A stretch of 64,000 nt of DNA from Septoria linicola (GCA_024114885.1 CP099419.1:3224001-3288000); one strand, 5' to 3'. Shown: positions 42,210 through 53,212, numbered from the stretch's first letter. The notes: generated from the letters alone by a model not told the origin. Translations and numbers: made by a program.

Positions 42210-43319
42210 CTACAAATACTCCTTAATAGGCGCATCAAGTCCTTTCCTCCACGCCTCCATCTTGCTCTGCCAGCTCTTCTTCCTCCCACTGCAAGGTCTC
42301 GGCTTCTTTACTACTTGCACCTTGCCAAAATGCTTCTCAGGTCCGAAATACTTCTCAAATGTTCCTGCCAGGCCCTCATCGTCAAGCTGCATATGATCTC
42401 CCTTCGTGCTCTCAAACTCCAGCGCACCCTTCTTGTCCAATTGCTTCAGACCGATCCAATCTTCCTTGTATATCTTCCTCTCCCTCAAAGGCGTCACTTT
42501 CTCAGTTGTGGCATTGACTTCCGCGAACCACCCGCTCTCCTTCGGAATCACAGTTGTATCGTCCGCAAACACCACCATGACGAATTTCTCCAGTCTCGCC
42601 AATCTCTCTGCATACACCTTCTTCTTCTCTTCCCTCTCATTATTCACATCCGCGAGGAAGTTCGAGTACTTTAGATACCCCTCCACAGGCTCCCCGTCAG
42701 TTTCGTTGATAGTCCGGTAGTATTGCGCAGGTACGACTCGGCTTTGCACGTAATCTGAGTATGCATTGCCTTTCATGAGCGCAAGAGCACCTTTGCAGAG
42801 GAAGTCCCATGTTCCGCAGGCTTTGATTGCTGCGATGCCGTTGTGCTGAGAGCCGTATGTTACGAGGCTGCGGACGTGTAGGCCTTCGCAGCGTTGGATG
42901 AGACCTCGTAGGAATTGGCCTCCTTGGCTGAAGCCGAGGGCATCGACATGCACGCTCTCGCCTACGCCGTCACCGTGGCTGTTTTGCTGCCAAAGCTGTG
43001 TGTCGTTTCGAATGTCCTGGCAGACTTGCGAGATTTGTTCGGTCAGGTTTCCCAGGAAAGTTGCTTGCCGATCTTGGCCACCGTCTTCGTCGATGCGAAT
43101 ATAGTAGACGTAGGTCCCTCGATTGACTTCTTTGGCCAGATCACCAACGGTATGTAGGCCGTCGTTGTCGTACTGGTCTCCCAGGCCGTGCCAGATCAGC
43201 AGTGGCAATGGCTTCTTCGATTCGGACTCGAAATTCAATGGCTGCTGCTGGAGAATCGAGGCGGCGGACGTGTAGGTCCAGAAGGCCAGGACGGCCGGGA
43301 GAGATAGGAGAGATCGCAT
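42210..43319 (-). CDS. ppt1: Palmitoyl-protein thioesterase (PPT1 family), secreted/vacuolar
   Basis: Single exon, 369 residues from the ATG at 43319; an in-frame extension upstream opens only with TTG. A signal peptide occupies residues 1-19 (SLPAVLAFWTY). The alpha/beta-hydrolase core starts with LLIWHGLGDQYDN. The nucleophile elbow GFSQGG gives Ser131, and a FADDTTVIP segment and a GDHMQLDDE segment supply the expected Asp and His of the triad. PPT1 removes thioester-linked palmitate from proteins in the lysosome or vacuole. The C-terminal 30 residues are Lys/Arg-rich, longer than in animal PPT1. No intron was needed. Confidence 0.93.
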   Translation of the reverse strand: MRSLLSLPAVLAFWTYTSAASILQQQPLNFESESKKPLPLLIWHGLGDQYDNDGLHTVGDLAKEVNRGTYVYYIRIDEDGGQDRQATFLGNLTEQISQVCQDIRNDTQLWQQNSHGDGVGESVHVDALGFSQGGQFLRGLIQRCEGLHVRSLVTYGSQHNGIAAIKACGTWDFLCKGALALMKGNAYSDYVQSRVVPAQYYRTINETDGEPVEGYLKYSNFLADVNNEREEKKKVYAERLARLEKFVMVVFADDTTVIPKESGWFAEVNATTEKVTPLRERKIYKEDWIGLKQLDKKGALEFESTKGDHMQLDDEGLAGTFEKYFGPEKHFGKVQVVKKPRPCSGRKKSWQSKMEAWRKGLDAPIKEYL

Positions 43320-43977
43320 CTCTGTGAGCAGAGTGTGTTGTTGAACTGAACAGGACCGATGCTGTGAAACTTGGAGCCTAGAAGGCAAGATCGAAGCCAA
43401 CGATTGACCCTGAAATGCGCTCGTGCTGTGAGTGGTCAGAATGCGCCTAAAAGCTACGGGACGCTAGTCTTTGGATGCGGGGCACTTCTGAGTGAACGAC
43501 AACAACATCACACAGCTTCGATAAGCGCATCAACATGGAAATCTGAATCAACATAACAACTTTCATTTCTCTTGCATTCGCGCAATTCGTTCATCTACAT
43601 CTACACGATTTCTGCCACGGCACTTTCATGCGACAATGCGCTGTTTTTGTGTCCCATGCGCGAAACCCTCGAACGCGTCGTAATCGACAAGCCCCACGCC
43701 GCCGTGAGGCACGTCTTCCATAACCCATCTGTCACCCAAAAAAACCACAAAAACCAATCAATCGAACATTATGGCGCCTTTCGAACGCCCTTTTTCGTAT
43801 GCAGATCCACACTTGCTGGTGGGATGAGTCGTCGTTCGTCGATAAACCAAACACGTCGCTATGCAGGGGAATCCGCGATGACAGCAGAACGGGAAAAGAA
43901 CAGGCAAAAGTATGCTGATGGGGGATGGCGCGGACATGGCGCAGTCATGACACTCATGATATACTGAGCTTGCACGC
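43320..43977. other. Intergenic between ppt1 and tos4
   Basis: 658 bp with the ppt1 promoter and the tos4 3' end. An about 130-codon frame here (43572-43967) looks non-coding. Confidence 0.5.
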
Positions 43978-45570
43978 TTAGAAGCGTGGGCGTTTCCAAT
44001 AGTATTGCTGGTGGTAAGTCAGCTCAGATCGATGCAGCCAGGCGGGCGGAGGACATACCTTGTGCTGCTTTCTTGCAGCGCGGATGCTGGTCTTACCCAG
44101 ACTGTTGGCGACTGCATCACGGCGATGCACGTCAGTGTCCATCTCAGGGACATAGTAGAACTCGCTCTCGAGCAGTTTGCCGGCAGCGTCTTTGCCCTCG
44201 CGGCTGATCTCTCCAACACATGGAATGCCATCAAGGATGGTCTTGAGATCTGATGTGGAAAGGATGTCTCTTGCCTCGCGATCAGAAGGCTTCGCCATGG
44301 CGCCGCGGTACTCGGGAGGCAACTGGCTGTGAATGGTGGACAGCGGCAGAGCATGAATGCGTGAGTATGCCAACTGGTTGATGACATGGTTCTTCACCGG
44401 GCTGTGGTTGAATGGCGCCGATGAGCAGCGGCCAGGAGACTTGGTGGATGGTTTCAATGGCTTGCGCTTACGCTCTGGAGACTGTGCGTGGAAGGAGTCG
44501 AGCTTGTCGAGCAAGTTCTCCCCGAACGGACCAAAAGAGTGGACAACTGGATCATTCTCCTCATCATGCTCGGAGAACTCTTCGTGCTCAGAGACGAAGC
44601 TTTGAAGCTCCTTTGGTGCGGACACAGTTCGCTTTGGGGTTGGAGTTCCAGCAGCCTCACAGACAGGAGCTGTTGGCTCTGGGGTGGCTTCAGCGTCATG
44701 AGGTGCGTCTTCTTCTGAGTCGTTGTCTTGATAAATTTGAACAGGCTCGTCCGCATCGATACGGAAAGTCTCGGCAAACGTGGCACCAAGGTTGAGGTTT
44801 GGTATTGGCGAAACAGGTGAGCTTCGACGCGGCGATGGCAGCATCATGGGCGGACTGGATGGTAGGTGGCTTGATCCGAGACGTGGTAGCGTAGGAGAGT
44901 CCTGAGCCCATGGTGATCTTGCCTGGACTGACTCTGGGTCACGAGAACCCTCCTTCGGCCACGCGAGCATCACACGCGTATTTTGCACATCGACCATGAT
45001 CTGTGCCCCTGCCTTGTCCGACACGAACACTTCATGCTTCGCCAATTCCTTGACCTCTCCGCGGCAGTGGACCTTTGCTCCATTCCAACCCAAGCACAAT
45101 ACTTCGACTCGTCCACGTGGATATGCCTCACCTGGAGCGTGATACGTAGCACTCACGTGCGTTCGCGAAATGTGACGATTGGCGGGAAACTGGTAGTCTG
45201 AAGAGTTGCTAGAGCGTCCCATAAGCAGTGGCTCGCCGTTTCGTGTTAATTGGAGGCATGGAACATCGCCCAAGGGAGCACGTTCAGAAAGAGCTGAGAC
45301 GGTGCGTTGCAATGCTGGACGCGTCTGACGCGCCGGTGACGATGAGGTAATGATACCCGTCGACGACGTTGGTACTGGCGTGGGATAATGCTGTTGTCTT
45401 GTGTCCAATGTCTCGTCGAACTTGCGTTTGGCCGCTCGGGGGAGGCCAGGCGAGGAGGAGATTGGAGAGAAGGGCTCAAAGGCCGGCAGGAGCGAAGGAC
45501 GCGCTTGTTGTGTCTCGTTCTTCTCTTTTGACGGCACTGCCTGTTGCTGTGCACCTGGAGTAGCGTCCAT
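43978..45570 (-). CDS. tos4: FHA-domain protein, Plm2/Tos4 family
   Basis: Two exons, 45570-44059 and 44007-43978, give 513 residues. The FHA domain lies at about residues 105-205: PLLMGRSSNSSDYQF, then SRTH, then the beta-strand LCLGWNGAKVHC; Arg119, Ser135 and His138 correspond to the phosphothreonine pocket. Long Ser/Pro-rich and acidic regions follow, and a conserved C-terminal block of about 150 residues (NQLAYSRIHALPLSTI onward). The 51-bp intron (GTATGT...CCAG with a CTGAC branch site) is a multiple of three without a stop, so a retained form would differ by 17 residues (530); splicing joins KQHK to QYYWKRPRF. Yeast Tos4 and Plm2 are chromatin-associated S-phase/checkpoint factors that recruit histone deacetylases, which is the likely role here. 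Confidence 0.85.
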   Translation of the reverse strand: MDATPGAQQQAVPSKEKNETQQARPSLLPAFEPFSPISSSPGLPRAAKRKFDETLDTRQQHYPTPVPTSSTGIITSSSPARQTRPALQRTVSALSERAPLGDVPCLQLTRNGEPLLMGRSSNSSDYQFPANRHISRTHVSATYHAPGEAYPRGRVEVLCLGWNGAKVHCRGEVKELAKHEVFVSDKAGAQIMVDVQNTRVMLAWPKEGSRDPESVQARSPWAQDSPTLPRLGSSHLPSSPPMMLPSPRRSSPVSPIPNLNLGATFAETFRIDADEPVQIYQDNDSEEDAPHDAEATPEPTAPVCEAAGTPTPKRTVSAPKELQSFVSEHEEFSEHDEENDPVVHSFGPFGENLLDKLDSFHAQSPERKRKPLKPSTKSPGRCSSAPFNHSPVKNHVINQLAYSRIHALPLSTIHSQLPPEYRGAMAKPSDREARDILSTSDLKTILDGIPCVGEISREGKDAAGKLLESEFYYVPEMDTDVHRRDAVANSLGKTSIRAARKQHKVCPPPAWLHRSELTYHQQYYWKRPRF

Positions 45571-47034
45571 GGTGTCTGTAGAATGTGGACACGCGATGTT
45601 CAGTCACGCCGTTCGAGCAGATTTTCGAGGCTGATGGTGCGAGATGCCCCGCCTGATATCGACGCGTAGCTAGTCGTACAATGTGTTGTAGAGAGTGACT
45701 AGTGGTCAGTGAACGTGTCCATAGTACAAGGTAAGATGATAAGTGGTAGATGAGGGCGAGAAAGGTCGTTGGGTGGTGGCCGTGTCGAAGAATGCAGATA
45801 CAGGATCGCGGTTAAGAGAGTTGCCAACGCGTAGGTCATAGCGCTCGCGTTGCAGCCGAAGATCAGCAACCAGCTCGGCGGCATTGAAAGTGTCGACACT
45901 TTTTCTGAGACGCTTCCCAACACTCTCAGTATACATGTGATCGAATCGAATCAACTGTGGCTGCTATTAAACAGCTTGTGTGCTACTCAATGCCCTCCTG
46001 GACAACACTTAGACGCAGCGTAGACATGCCAGTCTGTCCATTTCACGAAACCTGGGTAAGCTTTTGGACTAAGAGCCCCGCTCAAATGCGGACTCTGGCG
46101 TTCTCTTGCACGCGTTTCGAGGCTGGGACATGCGTCTTGCAAAGACACCAGCTCTTCGCGCGTGCATTGGCTCGATCGCGTCTGTCATAGCACGAGCTGC
46201 GCGGCGGTGAGATGAGCATACCTCCATACAGTCTTAAGCGTTCTTCGAGTACTTCTGCACTGCTAATAACCGTACCAAGCACGCGGCTGTCCGCTCCATT
46301 CGTAGCTAGCTGCAGGTCCACTACTTGCAAACGGCCTCGTACCACCACGCTGTCACACATTATTCCGATAATGATGACTCGGCGGCAAGGCTGGCTTGGA
46401 TGGCTGCCATAAGAGCTCACCGAGACATAGCGATGACAAGTGCCGCTCATTCATAGTGATGCTCCTTTCTTAAGGATTTCGCTAGGTTCATCATTTCGTC
46501 GCGGAATAGGGCCAAACGGCCTGCCGATGCAATCCTGCACGTCACCTCGAGTACTTCTGCAGGCAAGAATGCGCGTGTGCTTCTCGGTAGACTGGCATCG
46601 GCGACCAGCATGGGTTACATATTGTCGGCGAAGTAGAAAGTCCGTTAATGCTTCCATTCTCTTCGCGAAAGGCTCAGCTCTGGAGATGGTTCTCAGGCGT
46701 GTCAGATGCATTTTATCTCTGGAGACATGCAGTAGCATTGCGAAACTAAAGTTGTGGCTGCCTGTCATTGTTCTTGTACGGCGCCCGCCTCTAGCAATGA
46801 TGCTCAGTCGAGGCAACCGCTTTTCTCCATTCCCACCACACTTTATTGTGGTCGAGTGGTGCTAGGCAATGGAAGAGCCTCTGAATGCATTGCGGAAGGA
46901 AGAAACATGAGATCACTTTTGGTAAGATGCAGATACCTATAAGACACGAGACTACTCTATACCTTGCAGGCTAGCCACCCTACTGTGGTACTGTGCCCCC
47001 CCAGCTTCTGACCTTTGCCCATCTAGCGCTCATA
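45571..47034. other. Intergenic, about 1.5 kb
   Basis: Holds the tos4 promoter and the 3' end of the HSPA12-like gene. Frames of 120-140 codons on both strands (46082-46450, 46440-46865) lack convincing protein features. Nothing else recognised. Confidence 0.5.
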
Positions 47035-48978
47035 TCAATCCACAAACTCTGAATGATTGGCTTCGAAGATCGTATCGCGCTTCACAAATGCACTCTCCCC
47101 GGCGAACTCGTCCAGCGGCTCGTCGTCCTCATCCAACTTCCTCTTCTTGCTAGGCTTCAGAAAGTCAAATACGATCTGTATGTCCTGGTCAATGACCCTC
47201 AAGCTCAGCTTCACATTGAGCAGCCAGAACTTTTCCTCGTCTACCTCGATTGTTCGAAATCCATACTTGCTGAGCTCCTCTTTTTCCAACGGAATTCTTA
47301 GCGATCTCCAGGCGTGGATGCCGTCCCGAAGTACATACGCCTTGTCTGATGACTCTGCCTCGTCATCGAAGCGCTTCGCCATTTCGTTCTGTTCGAACCT
47401 TTTTGTCAAGAAGACAAATTCTTCATTGACAACAGGGTCTTCGAATGGCAGTCTGTACTCAAGTCTGCCTTCGTACTCAAAAGTATGGCCCGGTGTCAAG
47501 ACGGTACCTTTCTCAATGATGATGGCCAGGCGGTCGTCCACCACATATACGTTTTCATCATATGGACTTGGCTTCACCCATTTCTTGCGAAAAACATGCT
47601 CTTTTCCATTCGGTCGATCTTCCCTCCGGCAGGAGTCCTCATGCATGTCTTCGTCGAATTCCTGTCTTTGCAACATGGCGTAGCCATAACGGGAAGGCAG
47701 CGTGGATGTTGTGATGTTGTCGTAACGCATTAATGCACCCATCGCCACGGGAAAACAGGCACCGGTGTCTGTCTCGTTCGGACGCACGACCGTGATGCCT
47801 GGTTCGTATCGCTTGCGCAGCGTTTTCATGAGGTAGCTGCTCTTTGCGAAGCCGCCAGTCATCATGATAACGGTCGGCTTCTTCCGCTTGATATGCGAAT
47901 CCAGCTCCTTGCACACCTTATCAATGACTTGATCAAGTGCATGCTGTATCTCTTCCTTCGTGATTTCGAAAGTCGCCCACTTCCTGTCGACACCATACAC
48001 TGTGCCGACAACAACTTCTTCGTCCTCGGTCCATGATTCTTTGGCCTGCTCGATAGCCACCAAAAGGCGCCGGTCGAGGTCACGCTCCGTCACGTTGAGT
48101 TTGTCTTGGGTTTCGATAATCCAATCTCTCCCATCTTCTCGACCCTTCAACGTTGCTAGCAGCGCCTCATCGACCCTGAGCGAGCCAGAAACGTCTCCAC
48201 TAGTGTGTCCTATGCCCTTGAATTTGCTCTTCAAGCTGAGGGCGTTGAGTAGCTGATAATGAACGAAGTCTCCAGTGCCGCAACCAAGATCTGCGACAAG
48301 TATACTGTCGCCTTTGTGCAATCCATCCTTGAGCAGGACTGGGTTTCGGCTTGCTTTGTCGGTAAGATATGCCAAGGCACATTGCGGCTCTGAGGCGAGC
48401 TTGACAACCTTGAAACCTGCCCGCTTCGCTGCGCTCTGCATTCGTTGTCGAGCATCCGGGCCCCACATGTGCGGCACGCTCAACACCACGCGGATGTCTT
48501 CCAGCAGAGCCTCGAAAAGTTCTGGTTGTGCGTGGAAGGCGACTTTGGCCTCGTTGTTCCTAAGCGCCGCCTTCGCATCATTCAAGATGGCTTTGAGGTG
48601 CTCTTCGATCAAGGTGTCCAGCGTCGGCTTGCCTGGGAACTCAGCAAGGATACCTTCTACCCTCTTGGTGATCTCTGATGTCTCAGGTCCGCGATAGAGC
48701 GGTAGTTTGAAGAGGGTTATGATCTTGTCGGAAAGCTTTCGATTCTTGTTCGCCTCCTTTTGCAGCTTGTGGCCATGCATGAACTGTCCATTGATCCAGG
48801 AGGCCATTGACTTGACCTCGCTCGAGCGATCTCCGAGCAGAAGTGGTGTTACTGGACCGCGTTGGCCGTCGCGGCAGATGACGAACGTGATGATGCACTT
48901 CGAAGTGCCCCAATCAAATGCGACCTCAATGTAATAGCCTGCTCCATGGAACACCTTTTTGGTCTCGTGATAGGTCAT
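47035..48978 (-). CDS. HSPA12-like actin/Hsp70-superfamily ATPase
   Basis: Single exon, 647 residues from the ATG at 48978; the frame extends upstream only from a TTG. The nucleotide-binding fold is visible: an opening beta strand AFDWGTSKCIITF (phosphate-1 like), a VADLGCGTGDFVHY phosphate-2 loop at about residues 245-260, an adenosine-type VIMMTGGFAKSSYL motif at about 400, and a conserved ASEPQCALAYL helix. No Hsp70 substrate-binding domain follows; instead there is a C-terminal beta-rich region and a charged tail. This matches fungal HSPA12-type proteins, whose function is mostly unknown. It is divergent from the next gene, with about 310 bp between the starts. Confidence 0.85.
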   Translation of the reverse strand: MTYHETKKVFHGAGYYIEVAFDWGTSKCIITFVICRDGQRGPVTPLLLGDRSSEVKSMASWINGQFMHGHKLQKEANKNRKLSDKIITLFKLPLYRGPETSEITKRVEGILAEFPGKPTLDTLIEEHLKAILNDAKAALRNNEAKVAFHAQPELFEALLEDIRVVLSVPHMWGPDARQRMQSAAKRAGFKVVKLASEPQCALAYLTDKASRNPVLLKDGLHKGDSILVADLGCGTGDFVHYQLLNALSLKSKFKGIGHTSGDVSGSLRVDEALLATLKGREDGRDWIIETQDKLNVTERDLDRRLLVAIEQAKESWTEDEEVVVGTVYGVDRKWATFEITKEEIQHALDQVIDKVCKELDSHIKRKKPTVIMMTGGFAKSSYLMKTLRKRYEPGITVVRPNETDTGACFPVAMGALMRYDNITTSTLPSRYGYAMLQRQEFDEDMHEDSCRREDRPNGKEHVFRKKWVKPSPYDENVYVVDDRLAIIIEKGTVLTPGHTFEYEGRLEYRLPFEDPVVNEEFVFLTKRFEQNEMAKRFDDEAESSDKAYVLRDGIHAWRSLRIPLEKEELSKYGFRTIEVDEEKFWLLNVKLSLRVIDQDIQIVFDFLKPSKKRKLDEDDEPLDEFAGESAFVKRDTIFEANHSEFVD

Positions 48979-49289
48979 GTCGAGGTGTTGGAGCAGTAAT
49001 GGTCGATCGTAATACACAAGCAGATTTGTTGCAATGCAATCGAAGGTGCATGCAGCAAGCGAGTCTGACAAAATTCATGCAGAACACTGCTCGCTAGTTG
49101 CCAACCGCCTAGGTGAGGTTGGGGTAGCTGCTTAAGTGAGGCTGCGGGAGCTGTCCGAGATCAGTAGAGCTTACTGCCAGTGATGTTCAACAAGTGATCC
49201 GTGACTCACCGGGACTTTCACTAAAAGTGACCATTCCAAGCCGCGAGTTGTGCTATCGCTCCAACATCAACGATATAAGCAGTAGCAAA
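48979..49289. other. Divergent promoter region, 311 bp
   Basis: Shared upstream space of the HSPA12-like gene and the following unknown gene. A small inverted repeat TCACT-AAA-AGTGA lies at 49218-49230; its role is unknown. No clear heat-shock element was found. Confidence 0.4.
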
Positions 49290-51029
49290 ATGACAGCTCG
49301 CAACCAGGAAAAGAGAGATTTGCCAGATATATCAACTGTGCTGCGCGCCATCGATGAGGACAAAGAAGAGCGGTCCGATAAGGCATCGCAGATGCGACTG
49401 CTGCGCGAGTTGGTCTTGTGGAAGTATCAGAAAGGTGTACCAGCAGACGAAGTCGAGGCCATCACCGAAAGACTTCGCAACAAGCTGAACAGAGATGTGA
49501 ACAACTATGCTCCTTACATACTGGGCAAAGGCAAAAGGCCTAAATCGCAGACGGTAACAGATTTATTCAAGATTGGCTCCACGATATTCAAGTCAGAATA
49601 CTTGGACAGAATGTCCGCATTCGATCAACACGACGCAGATTCTGACTCCGAAGGAGCAGATCAAAGACCAGAATCGGAAGCAGGCAGCCAGGACGAGTAT
49701 CAGCCACCCGACTTGCGCTATAGCTCACATGGCCAACGGAAAGATAGTCTGGTCGGAGCAGATATCGAGGACTCCCGAAAACGCAAGCGAGGCGACTCGT
49801 ATCTGGAGTTGGTACCAAAATCCAGCGATGCAACAACTGCACTGAAACTGAAGCTATCTGGCGGATTCAAGCAGCCACAGCCTCGGAAAGATGGAAATCT
49901 GACTGTACCAACCGACAGGGCCACGAACGGTGAGCTGAATGTGGTGCCTAGCACTAGCCTGCCCACTGTGCGAGTGAAGCCAGAACATCAGCAGCTCTCA
50001 AGCCCGGAAGGTCCTGTTGCCACAAGGACATCACAACCGGTCCCCAATCAGACTTTGCAGGAGCACACGCCGGTGATCCCACCGACCGATGAGCCGGCAA
50101 GGCCAACAGAAATTGTTATCACACCTGACGAGAACTGGGTCCAGGCTCAGATGAAGAAGATCGAAAGCAACATCTGGCATGCAACATTGTCGTATCTACA
50201 GGAGCACAATATGTCCGAAGATGCCGAAGCAGATTTCGTGGACGGTCCAGCTGAACCGCTTCGTGATTTGTACCAGGTCATCTTCGGTAAAAGTTGGCAG
50301 GTGGTCATCTTCAAGTTCAGAAACGACAGCGTGCGGCTCGAGCAAGCTTTTGTGGTCATGGCTCTGTTTGGGGCGTCAATCTATCGCCAGGTCTTTAAGA
50401 AGAAACTGCCCTGGGACCTGCAGGGTGAAGTCCAGGATGTTTTGGGAAAGAACCAGAAATATTTCGATGCTGTGATGAGAGATTTTGGCCAGCAGCCAGA
50501 GGCAGCTCTGAGATACATGGTCGGTAAACAAGCAGCAGATGCCGAGTTTCAGGAGACCACAATGGCCCAGTATGCTCAGGAGCTGGTCGGCTCCTCGATG
50601 CTACATATCCAGCCACATCTGCGAAAGCTCTCGAGGAAAAAGACCCCCACTAAGTCCATCCGGTATAAAAACTGGCATCAATACCTCGAGAAGGCTTTCG
50701 AAGCTGCCATCCTGCTGAAGCAGATCATGGAATCATCTAGCTTGGGACCTTTCACATTGAAGTGGCCCAAGGCCGGTGATGAACTTGATCTTGAGCAGCA
50801 TCGTCTTCAGTTTGAGCTTGATGAACCAGAATCAGCACGCCAGGTCATCGCGCATGCTGTCCTGCCTATGATTGCGAGGATAGTTCCAAGTAATGATAAA
50901 CTAGTGTACTGCCGTGCACTGGTTCTCAATGCGACGATTGAAGACGCAACAGCAGAAGCCAAGGTGAGCCATTCCGGCATACTGCTGGCGGCCAAGCAGC
51001 ATCTGCGAACGACTTGCTCGATCGGCTAG
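49290..51029 (+). CDS. Unrecognised conserved-looking fungal protein
   Basis: 579 residues from the ATG at 49290. I do not recognise a family. Residues 1-105 are helical and charged (a DISTVLRAIDEDKEERSDKASQM stretch and a KGVPADEVEAIT helix). Residues 110-280 are acidic, Ser/Pro-rich and contain a basic RKRKRG, possibly nuclear. The C-terminal 280 residues look globular, with a WHATLSYLQEHNMSEDAEADF start and several hydrophobic helices. The last 25 residues may be an intron read-through: a GTGAGC...CTAG intron after AEAK would instead give a short QPSSE ending (stop at about 51050). Nuclear DNA-related function is a weak guess from composition only. Confidence 0.75.
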   Translation: MTARNQEKRDLPDISTVLRAIDEDKEERSDKASQMRLLRELVLWKYQKGVPADEVEAITERLRNKLNRDVNNYAPYILGKGKRPKSQTVTDLFKIGSTIFKSEYLDRMSAFDQHDADSDSEGADQRPESEAGSQDEYQPPDLRYSSHGQRKDSLVGADIEDSRKRKRGDSYLELVPKSSDATTALKLKLSGGFKQPQPRKDGNLTVPTDRATNGELNVVPSTSLPTVRVKPEHQQLSSPEGPVATRTSQPVPNQTLQEHTPVIPPTDEPARPTEIVITPDENWVQAQMKKIESNIWHATLSYLQEHNMSEDAEADFVDGPAEPLRDLYQVIFGKSWQVVIFKFRNDSVRLEQAFVVMALFGASIYRQVFKKKLPWDLQGEVQDVLGKNQKYFDAVMRDFGQQPEAALRYMVGKQAADAEFQETTMAQYAQELVGSSMLHIQPHLRKLSRKKTPTKSIRYKNWHQYLEKAFEAAILLKQIMESSSLGPFTLKWPKAGDELDLEQHRLQFELDEPESARQVIAHAVLPMIARIVPSNDKLVYCRALVLNATIEDATAEAKVSHSGILLAAKQHLRTTCSIG

Positions 51030-51440
51030 CAACCCAGCTCTGAGTAGAGCTGATTACCGGTACAATTCTGGTGCTCTGAGCAGCGGTAGATCGGAGCGCC
51101 ATCAGGGCGAATTCGTGGGGCAGAGCAATGACCCATCGCATGGATTCCTGACACTTTTCGCCCCAAAACCGAGGGTTAGGATGCGATCCCAACAAGATGA
51201 GGGGGTTTGAGGATATCGGCGGGGCTCTTGCGAGCTGCAGGTTGATAGAACGTCGCTGGGTAGTGAAAGTACTGGATGTCGAGCTTGCTGAGGAGAGTGC
51301 GAAACAGTCACGCTCGGGCAGCAGATCTCATACTATCCGTGGTATGATCAGACTCTCAGGCGAGAGTGGGCCACATTTCAACTTCTTCTTTCTCAGTATT
51401 TACAATATTTCTACACAAAGTTTTCTGTACACTAATCCCC
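51030..51440. other. Intergenic between convergent genes
   Basis: 411 bp between the unknown gene and the coproporphyrinogen oxidase 3' end. Nothing recognised. Confidence 0.5.
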
Positions 51441-52795
51441 TCAAATCCACTCCACAGGTTTCTTCAGCACCTGCAACAGTCGATCCTCTCTACTGCCCTT
51501 CTCCGGCTCATGCTGATACTGCCATCTCGCCGTAAGCGGCAAGCTCATCAAGATGCTCTCTATCCTCGCACCAGGCGTATTCAACCCGAAAGCCGTGCCC
51601 CGATCATGCACCAGATTAAACTCCACATATCTGCCTCTTCTCAACTGCTGCCACTGCCTCTCCTTCTCTGTATATGGCATATCCTTTCTCTTCTGTATAA
51701 TCGGCAGATAGCTGGGCAAGAAAGCGTTCAGACACGTCTGGCAGAATGCGAACAAGCTCTCCTGGTCCTTCTCCGTCTCGTCCAAGTCATCGAAGAAGAT
51801 TCCACCTACACCTCGTGACTCTCCTCGGTGCTTGACGGAGAAGTACTCATCGCACCACTTCTTGAACCTCGAGTAGTAGTTCTTATCGTGCGCATCGCAA
51901 GCCTCTTTGATCGTTTTGTGGAAGTGTATCGCGTCCTCGTCGAACAAGTATGAAGGAGTCAAGTCTGTTCCTCCCCCAAACCACCACGCATTCGTCGTTC
52001 CGTCCGCATTCGCTGTCTCAAAGTAGCGATAGTTCAGATGTACAGTCGGAGCCATGGGATTATGCGGATGCAAGACCAGACTCAAGCCACTTGCGAAAAA
52101 CTCTAGACTCTCGACATCGGGATCGAGAGCTTTATGATTGACTCGCATTTTCGAGATCGCAGCACGAGGTAGTGTGCCGTACACCACGCTGATGTTCACG
52201 CCGGCCTTTTCAAAGACGTTGCCGTCTTGCAGCACACAAGAAATGCCTCCACCTCCATGAGGTCGTTCCCACTCGTCAACGTGAAATTTCTGGCCATCGA
52301 CTGCTTCAAGTGCTCGTACGATTTCCTGCTGCTTTTGCTTGATGTATTGTTCCATGCGCAGACGCATTGGGGAGCTTTGGGTCACGCCGGATTCGCGTTT
52401 GGCGAGGGTGTCTCGTTCGGCAATGGTAGGGCTGTCGAGCTGCTGACCGGATCGAGGAGACGCATCTTGGGTGGGATCGACGGGTGGTGGTGGTGTCTCT
52501 TTATCGGCAGTAACCTGTAGGAAATGGTCAGACGAGCTCTACAGCCGTGACATGTTGCGGCTCATACCATGGAGTAGATTAATGATCCGATGAAGACTAT
52601 GCCCACGGCGATTCGTGTCTTGGGATACCAGACTGCGTTGAGCTGAGGCACGCCTGATGGAGGACCGGGTCGTCGTCCATCGGAGGCATATCTGCGAGCT
52701 GGCGTTCGCAAAGCATGGCGGTATGCGGGAGAGCATCTTGTTCGTGTGCAAGACTTCAATGCTGCTTCGAGCAGCGGCGGGCGGACGGGATTCAT
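51441..52795 (-). CDS. hem13: Coproporphyrinogen III oxidase, heme biosynthesis
   Basis: Two exons, 52795-52568 and 52514-51441 (53-bp intron, GTATGA...CTACAG), give 433 residues. Exon 1 encodes an Arg-rich, acid-poor mitochondrial presequence followed by a membrane helix (about residues 62-76, TRIAVGIVFIGSLIY), fitting an anchor to the intermembrane side; yeast Hem13 lacks this. Exon 2 has the whole catalytic domain: the WERPHGGGGISCVL loop, HPHNPMAPTVHLNYRYFE, the WWFGGGTDLTP signature, and the RRGRYVEFNLVHDRGTAFGL and GARIESILMSLP ends. The enzyme oxidatively decarboxylates coproporphyrinogen III to protoporphyrinogen IX using oxygen. Conserved His and Asp positions are intact. Confidence 0.95.
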
Positions 52796-53212
52796 GATCG
52801 CCAACACATCACAGATCAAGTGAACAGAAGGAACGAGGTGACCCGTTGTACAGGAAGCGCAATGGTGCTTAGCGGCGAAAGTGATTACCACCAAGTATCG
52901 CCAGATTGAGCATCACCGAGGGTCTCAGTGAAGGAAGCTTGGGCCACAAAATCTCTCGCCATTCATGACACAATGCATATCACCACCAAGAGTGCGGGAA
53001 GAGGGTCATTTCGGATATGTTTAGGAAATCTCGCTGTTGTATCACGTATCAAGTACATCTTTCTGCTCTGTTTTTGTCATCGCCTTGCGAATCCCCAAAA
53101 CGCCTCCCGCAATGCCTGGTGCCGCATACGAAATAGTCGTTCCTAATGCTTCACGTTTCGCCCACTGCCCGGCATGTATATCGTACCCTCCTTGCCTTCA
53201 CTCTCCCCATCC
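52796..53212. other. Intergenic between hem13 and pmt2
   Basis: 417 bp with the hem13 promoter and the pmt2 3' end. Nothing else recognised. Confidence 0.5.

Noticed and set aside
49218..49230. Inverted repeat TCACT-AAA-AGTGA as a regulatory operator
   Set aside because: A 5-bp arm is too short to be significant without conservation data; noted only.
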